NCBI GenBank assembly: GCA_035048495.1
Contig: CM068541.1
Coordinates: 18,111,929 to 18,175,928, forward strand
From: Euptelea pleiosperma
Lineage: Eukaryota > Streptophyta > Magnoliopsida > Ranunculales > Eupteleaceae
Length of the DNA: 64,000 bases
Direction of reading: 5' to 3'
A program made the position numbers and the translations under genes. This document shows positions 58,492-64,000 of the stretch, piece by piece; position 1 is the stretch's first letter; every line of letters starts with the position of its first letter. The notes below the pieces were generated by a model that was not told the origin of the DNA, made no database searches, and saw only the letters and a list, made by a program, of their open reading frames with translations.

Positions 58492-61480
58492 TCAACAAGG
58501 CACAGTTGACTCCTTCTGGTTGTCCCTTGGTGAATTTAATTGATCAGTGGTTGTGATTGGTTCATTCCCTAAAATCACTCCTTGCTTTTGCATATACTCC
58601 CATTTGTCTTGGAACAGATAGAGGAAAGCAATGAAACAGACTTCAGCAGTGAAAAGTAGAGTCCAAAGCCTTACACTTCTAGATGTTTTTGTATGATAGG
58701 CTTGTAAGCCAGTGTAAATGTTGATCGCTCCCAATATAGAAACTCCAATTCCAAGTACCCAATGCACAAAAAACCACATGCTTCTTCCTTTAGTTCCTCT
58801 GGAGAGAAAAGGGAAAAAGCAATTAAAAAACAGACCCATATAGAAATCTCTCTCTCTCTCTCTCACTCACACACACACACAGTCATGCAAGTGCAATTCA
58901 GTATTTTGTCACTAATTATTTGTAGTAAAATAAAACTTAAGTTGGTTGCTGTATTTCTTCCTAAAAGATATGCAAAAACTCGCGAAAATGAGTCGTGTCG
59001 TGCAATTTTCATTCCTAGCCAATGCACAGCAGTTTTGAGTCAGTAATTCTGATGGCTGAGTTCGAACTGCAAGGAAATCAGATGATTTAATTACCTTTGA
59101 GGCCTGCAAATACCAATCAAGGCTTGCACCCATATGACACCGTAGAGGCCTACCCCTATCCTTTGATGGTTGTTATTGAAGGCATTTTCGAAATTTTTGA
59201 TGGACATAACTGCTCCAGCTGTGGCAAGAAGAACTGAAAGTATCTGTTAAACGAAACGTATTCATTTCAGTACATAGAAAATGGATCAAACAATTTAATT
59301 TTTGAAGTCCCCAAATACCTTAAATCATAAGAGTCTGTGTTCTTACATCCAGGTGGTGGGGCCCACATGGAGATCATGTTGGACAATTCAATCATACATC
59401 AACCATATACAAATTGATCCAAAATAATGGTTTAATTGGAAGGTCTGAATTTTTCAAAAAAAAAAGTCAATTTTTCATGAGGTACTATTTGCGAGGAAGG
59501 TAACCATAGTATGAAAAAACTCACTGTGCTCGGTTGGATTGTCCAATATGATCCCATGTGGGCCCTACCAGCTGGTGTAAGAATTGGATGTATAGAAATA
59601 CTTACAAAAGCACCAGCATCATTGAAAACCTATCCTATAATTTATCTACAGCTAGCATGTAGGGTTAATTGTTGGTAGTATCATGGCACTCAAAATAATC
59701 TAAAGACCTTTTTAAAGAATAGAAAAAGGAGTGTAGGATCTTCCCTTCTCACTTCTTTACTTCACTTTAATCTTGGCCAACTATGGTAACTGGGTCCTTC
59801 AAATAAGAGTAGACTACCAGTGAGTTCTCGACACGTACCCCGAGTGCTTTTTGACACGTACCCATGTGCTTATAAAAGAAATCTTAAACCTGGGTACGTG
59901 ACAAAAGGCGGGTACGAGGAGAACTCATTGGTAGTCACGGGCTTTGATGACAGTACCCTTCAAATACACTCGGGCTATGGACATAGAGTACTTGACACAA
60001 GGTGTATGGTTATAGGATTCATGTCGGATATAGGCATATAGCTTCATATTTAATACTAAATATTATCTATAACTATTTTAAAGAGAAAATTTGAGGCTTC
60101 ACCCTACACTGTACGCTTCCCTTGCTAATTATTAAAAGCATCTTTTTATATTAAATTTCCAAAACAACCATGTTCCTGTACTCAAAGCTTCGGGGTTTGA
60201 ACGATTCCCACACCTAAGCGAGTAAATCTTTTTTTTTTTTTTGAAAGGTAAAGATAGCTTTATTAAGGGCTTGGAGGCTGAGAAGGCCTACCAAGGGAAA
60301 AGAGAAGAAAACAACCACAAGAAGAAACCTGATAAAAAAGAAAACAAACAAGAGGACCCCACAAAGAGTCTCAACTATCTAATCTTTGAGGATTAGATAG
60401 AGACCACTAATCATATGGGTGGTTGGTCCATCCCTAGGTGGACCTACAGACCAAAAATCAGCCTTGATTTCTAACCATTGGAATGGAGTCTTTATCATGA
60501 GTTTATTTTTTACCTTGGGAATCAAGCTTTATTTTGGGTGTTCATATAAAAAATTAAGGTTATAAATCACAAATCAGGCTGATTTTTTGTATGTAGGTTC
60601 ACCTAGGGATATACGGGCCAAACACCCATAAGGCAGTAGTCTCTAAGAATGTGCCACGTGGCTCATACGGTGGTCCATTCCCGGGTAACAAATGGAAGCA
60701 TTATGGATTAAGGTTCTATTTTTTTTTTTTTTTGTTAACCACTACCTTTTCTTCTTCTTCAAGTCTTCATGATAAGCTCTGTAACTAACTCAAAGGTGAA
60801 AAGACTAGCTAACTTGGTCTTAATTAGCTAACGGCAAAAACAGGAAACTTTACATTTATATCAATTAAAAGTTAAAGTGGGTATCACAAAGTCTAATAAA
60901 CAAAATTAAGGGTTTGAATGATCATTTTTTGTGCCTCTTAAGGAGCAAGGAAAAAAAACAAAAAAAAAAAAAAGAAAGATTGAGGACCACATTGTTGGTT
61001 TTCATGGAGATATGGGTAATGTAACAGAAGAAGAGAGAGGATGAGCTCTGACCTGTAAGGAAACATGGAAATAGAAGAGAACCTTGAGCCTTTTCCCACA
61101 TTCCACTCTATTGGACATTCTAATTGTAAGTATTCCAATAGGCATTAAGAACCCTATTGAAGCCCAAAGCAGAAACCCATGGAGTGTAATTTCAAATGAA
61201 AGTTGAGGATTCAACTGCATAAATATAACAAAAAAAAAGAAAGAAAAAAAAACTCAGTTACCTTCATGTTCAACCACAGGAAGAAAATGAGAAAGAAAAT
61301 ATAAGAGTTTGAAAAACGATTTTGAAGTAAATGACATACCTTATGAATGTTGTGTTTGTTGCTCCTGTGATTACTTACTGGTTTCAATGGTTCATGAGAT
61401 GAGTGCACAAATGGAAGAAGAACAAGAACAAAAAAACTTGCAGAAATTATGAATGCTACCAGCTTCTGAAAAACTTGCAT
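58492..61480 (-). CDS. Cytochrome b561 domain-containing protein
   Basis: Four minus-strand exons, 61480-61340, 61214-61053, 59243-59095 and 58798-58492, join in frame to 252 residues. Residues 1-27 form a signal peptide ('[20 protein letters not shown]'). Then come hydrophobic helices at about 59-80, 95-115, 130-147, 160-181 and 192-211. Four histidines, H59 (TLHGFLLW), H97 (FYFHVSLQ), H127 ([13 protein letters not shown]) and H163 (FVHWVLGIG), match the bis-heme ligands of the b561 core. '[14 protein letters not shown]' is typical of the plant single-domain subfamily (At2g30890/At4g18260-like, about 250 residues). Such proteins are thought to carry out transmembrane electron transfer, but this subfamily's donor and acceptor are not known. 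The hydrophilic C-terminus ends '[13 protein letters not shown]'. Introns are 125, 1809 and 296 bp. Confidence 0.93.
59340..59583. mobile_element. MITE in b561 intron 2, 244 bp
   Basis: Inverted ends TTCTTACATCCAGGTGGTGG and (reverse complement) TTCTTACACCAGCTGGTAGG, then shared 'gggcccacatg.gatcat.ttggac'. Non-coding. Confidence 0.75.
59812..59940. mobile_element. Diverged hairpin MITE in b561 intron 2
   Basis: 'gactaccagtgagttctcga' on the left pairs with 'gagaactcattggtagtc' on the right, with 'cacgtaccc' inside. The 'gttctcg.cacgtac' words relate it to the two hairpin MITEs at 46.7-47.2 kb. Confidence 0.6.
60226..60395 (-). mobile_element. LINE 3' untranslated end in b561 intron 2
   Basis: A T run (60227-60241) followed by 'gaaaggtaaagatagcttta' and 'ttaagggcttggaggctgag' has the layout of the LINE 3' ends at 27.45 kb (poly-A tail reversed, then '..tttattaaag'). 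Only about 150 bp is present, so no coding part. Confidence 0.5.
60399..60668. mobile_element. Foldback MITE ('cctaggtggacc' family)
   Basis: The left arm 'gagaccactaatcatatggg' mirrors the right arm 'cccataaggcagtagtctct'. The inner arms share 'atccctaggtggacctacag' and its complement. In intron 2 of the b561 gene. Confidence 0.65.
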
Positions 61481-61733
61481 TCTGTAATCTTCTATAGCAA
61501 ATTAAATTCAACTACAGAGTGATGGATGAACGTGTTCAATATATATGAATAGCAGGAATGCAATACAGGACCCCAATTCAGATGATCATCCAAACTTATT
61601 CTCCTTGTGCAGACTGTCCTGAGTCTCGACTGATGATTTTCTTCAAGAAAAGAGCATCATGCCCATTTCATAAATTTGTCCCTCAATATAGACAGTCTCG
61701 ACTGATGATTTTCTTCAAGAAAAGAACATGCCA

Positions 61734-61734
<1 letters not shown>

Positions 61735-61767
<33 letters not shown>
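61735..61767. repeat. (CT)n microsatellite
   Basis: About 15 CT units upstream of the b561-domain gene start (on the gene's strand, a GA tract about 255-290 bp 5' of the ATG). Confidence 0.9.
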
Positions 61768-61768
<1 letters not shown>

Positions 61769-62315
61769 AAAAGATTCTTCATCATTTTATTCTATTTTTC
61801 CAAGTATATACAGATAGACCCTTTTGTATTTTTTATTTGGGAAAGCAAGAAGACCCGCTTGAGGGAAGTTGGACAAGTTTTTGGTGTCCTCTTTTCCAAA
61901 AACTGCATTTTCTTTTTCTTTAAAGAAACCAAAGTGGGCTAAGTTGGTAAGGTTTTATGAATGTTTGATACTATAACCAGGGTTCAAAACCTGCCTACAC
62001 CCACTTATAACCACTGACCCGCTTGCCCACCAAAAAAAATGAGATGATTTGTGAGTAATATACAAGTTTGGGATTAACAACAGTGGGTTTTGGATCGAGT
62101 TTGATCATGTGGTTGGTGAGCAAATTTGAATATATATGATAATAATTTTGTGGACACTGTTATAATTTCTGCCAAATGGGACTCACTTTTACCACCTTTT
62201 TCATTTTGAGGGAGAGGAATATGGAGATGCATAGCAGGAGAAAGTCAGACTTTAATGGAGGAAGAGTTTTGAAAAGAATTCAAAATGTAAAGTGGAGGTA
62301 TAGTGGGGAGCAGAA

Positions 62316-62643
62316 CTTTGCTGACCACCCACAATATGAGCCACGTGGCATATTCTTAGATATTTCTGACCTTATGGAATTTGGGCCAATACAGACCAAA
62401 CATTAGCCTGATTATTGATTTCTAAACGTTGGATTGGAGTCCATCGTTTTCATGGGTTGATTTTTGAACCATGGAATTTGAGCATTATTGACCATTATTT
62501 GGGGGGTACATGAAGATCCAAAGGTTTGAAATCACTAATCAGGCATAATTTTTAGTTAATTTGTAAGTACACCTAGGGATTAATGGCCAAACATCCATAC
62601 TAAGAATGTGCCACGTGGCTCATATTGTGGGCAGTCAGCAAAG
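62316..62643. mobile_element. Foldback MITE, 328 bp
   Basis: The left end TTTGCTGACCACCCACAATA and the right end (reverse complement) TTTGCTGACTGCCCACAATA match, then both read 'tgagccacgtggca.attctta'. The core has 'aatcaggc' and 'cctagggatta' words shared with the copy at 60.4 kb. Confidence 0.75.
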
Positions 62644-63195
62644 ACCCTCTAGCTCCTATAAAGTGGGGGTATGGAAGTAAACATTATCTTCTGCATTCCC
62701 ACTGTTTCTATAGTTGGGAGTGCACCATAATGTATTCCTGAATATAAATAAATATTATTATAAGCATGACTATATGTTATTTCTTTTTTCTTGCTTACAA
62801 TATAAAAAATGGTTAATTATTTCTTGATTGTCACAAATGCTGTGGACAAGTGCACTGATCTGATGGTTAGGATCATTCGAAAATATGATCATCATTTATT
62901 TTATACGGCTGTAATATAATGAAGCTGGAGAACCATGAATCTGTTCCTTCATGAGCAAGCTCCTATAATTACTAATGGCTGAAACCACCCTGCTTTTAAA
63001 GTACTAAACATAATGAAATCAGGCTTTAGTTTCTCTGGGTATGGAGGCAATAGGATAAAAGTAGGAACAGGTGGACCAAGACAACGTAGCTCATGCAACT
63101 TTTTGTGGGGAGAAATCTTTAGTGATTGGTCCACAGTAATCGAACGATGCACTTGATTTCTTGGAATTCATGATTATGGTTTTGAACCTGCACAT

Positions 63196-63198
<3 letters not shown>

Positions 63199-63241
<43 letters not shown>
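63199..63241. repeat. (GA)n microsatellite
   Basis: About 21 uninterrupted GA units. Confidence 0.95.
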
Positions 63242-63243
<2 letters not shown>

Positions 63244-63611
63244 GGAGCTCCAGATTGAGTTTCGATCAGATGGTTAGTATCTTCCAATCGCATTGATTAT
63301 TTGGGATGTGGCCTATATGAGTGGCAGCTCCAGCATTGGATGGTTCGGATTAGCAGGTGTTTGCACCTATTCAACACAAGAACTAATCATTTCTCAAGTA
63401 GTTGAAATGTCACATGTGGTAACAACTGTTGGAGAACAAGCTGGATTTTCAAGAAAACAAATGAAGAAGAAGTGAGACAAAATTAATTGCAAAAAATTCA
63501 ACCAGAAAATGAGTAGATTAATTTCTACAGAAAATTTCTAAAAAGAAAAAAAGAACTTTAATCTATTTACAAAAACAAAAATAAAATTCTGACAATTCCA
63601 AAAAAAGTAAC

Positions 63612-63990
63612 TAAACGCCCTTTGAAAGGGCGTTTCTCCATGACAGAAATAAAAAGTGAAAAGATTGACTGTTTTTCCTGACAAAAGTAGGAAGGCTGAC
63701 AAACACGTACGCCCTTTTAAAGGGCGTCTGTACGCCCTTTAAAATCAACCGATGAAAATAACTTCAATCCAACGCTTATAAACCACTAATCATGTTTCTT
63801 TTTTGGTGTGTAGGTCCACCTAGTTATTTGCCAAACATCCATACGGTCATCGTCCGATAAGAGTGTGCCATGTGGCTCGTAAGCCTCGGATAAAAGTTTT
63901 ACTCCTCTATGGGCAAACGACCTTTTAAAGGGCATTTGTCAGGTATAAACGCCCTTTAAAATGGCGTTTGTCAGCCTTTTCAGCTTTTGT
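63612..63990. repeat. Cluster of 'GCCCTTT..AAAGGGC' palindromes
   Basis: Short palindromes recur: AAACGCCCTTTGAAAGGGCG at 63614, ACGCCCTTTTAAAGGGCGT at 63710, a half-site 'acgccctttaaaa' at 63732, 'cgaccttttaaagggc' at 63919, and AAACGCCCTTTAAAATGGCG at 63948. 'ctgacaaaca' and 'tgtttgtcag'-like words accompany them. Between the outer sites lies a 'ggtccacctag..gtgccatgtggctc' MITE piece. The cluster may continue past the window end. Confidence 0.75.
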
Positions 63991-64000
63991 TCGGAGAAAC

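Noticed and set aside
63293..63475. 60-codon plus-strand frame near the window end
   Set aside because: No similarity that I recognise, no splice partners, AT-rich surroundings.

Overview
The window is nuclear DNA of a flowering plant. Genes with short exons and GT..AG introns, a cytosolic-type tRNA-Arg and several plant transposon superfamilies (Tat-type Ty3/gypsy, Ty1/copia, LINEs, MULEs, hAT-like MITEs, Helitrons) point there. The species cannot be fixed from the sequence. Long introns loaded with old LINEs and foldback MITEs suggest a large-genome woody angiosperm, but that is a guess.

Layout. (1) 0-12.5 kb is one decayed Tat-lineage Ty3/gypsy element. Its gag-pol runs on the minus strand (about 12.5 to 7.9 kb). 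A long intron-containing extra ORF with a gypsy-type 'transposase' domain runs antisense to it (about 2.2-7.0 kb), has its own TATA box, and is split by a non-coding insertion at about 3.0-5.8 kb. Two GC-rich tandem repeats lie in its non-coding parts. (2) 12.8-13.6 kb holds a U-box gene fragment and an intact tRNA-Arg(ACG). (3) 13.9-16.1 kb holds MITEs. (4) 16.6-18.9 kb is a two-exon lipase-like alpha/beta hydrolase gene (minus). (5) 19.6-21.9 kb holds four non-autonomous DNA transposons, including an 816-bp MULE. (6) 22.4-28.6 kb is a three-exon CCDC174-like gene (minus) whose 5-kb first intron contains several truncated LINEs. (7) 29.2-35.4 kb holds a MITE, a 4.7-kb inverted cluster of head-to-tail Helitron-like units, and one solitary copy. 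(8) 35.9-45.9 kb is the complete seven-exon urease accessory gene UreG (minus), with a LINE inside a LINE in intron 3. (9) 46.2-47.2 kb has a tandem duplication and two hairpin MITEs with 9-bp target duplications. (10) 48.4-50.9 kb is an eight-LTR tandem array of a miniature LTR retrotransposon (TRIM) inside a single 5-bp target duplication. (11) 51.1-57.6 kb holds a long-TIR element, MITEs, a gutted Ty1/copia element and a gypsy scrap. (12) 58.5-61.5 kb is a four-exon cytochrome b561-domain membrane protein gene (minus). (13) 61.5-64 kb has MITEs, a GA microsatellite and a cluster of short palindromes.

The four host genes are all on the minus strand and functionally unrelated: a lipase-like hydrolase, a nuclear coiled-coil protein, a nickel GTPase for urease maturation and a membrane b-type cytochrome. 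They do not form a pathway. All four spliced models keep frame across every junction with consensus splice sites. The most unusual content is repeat architecture: the TRIM array whose LTRs carry an snRNA-like USE + TATA arrangement, and the mirror-symmetric, higher-order-repeated Helitron cluster.
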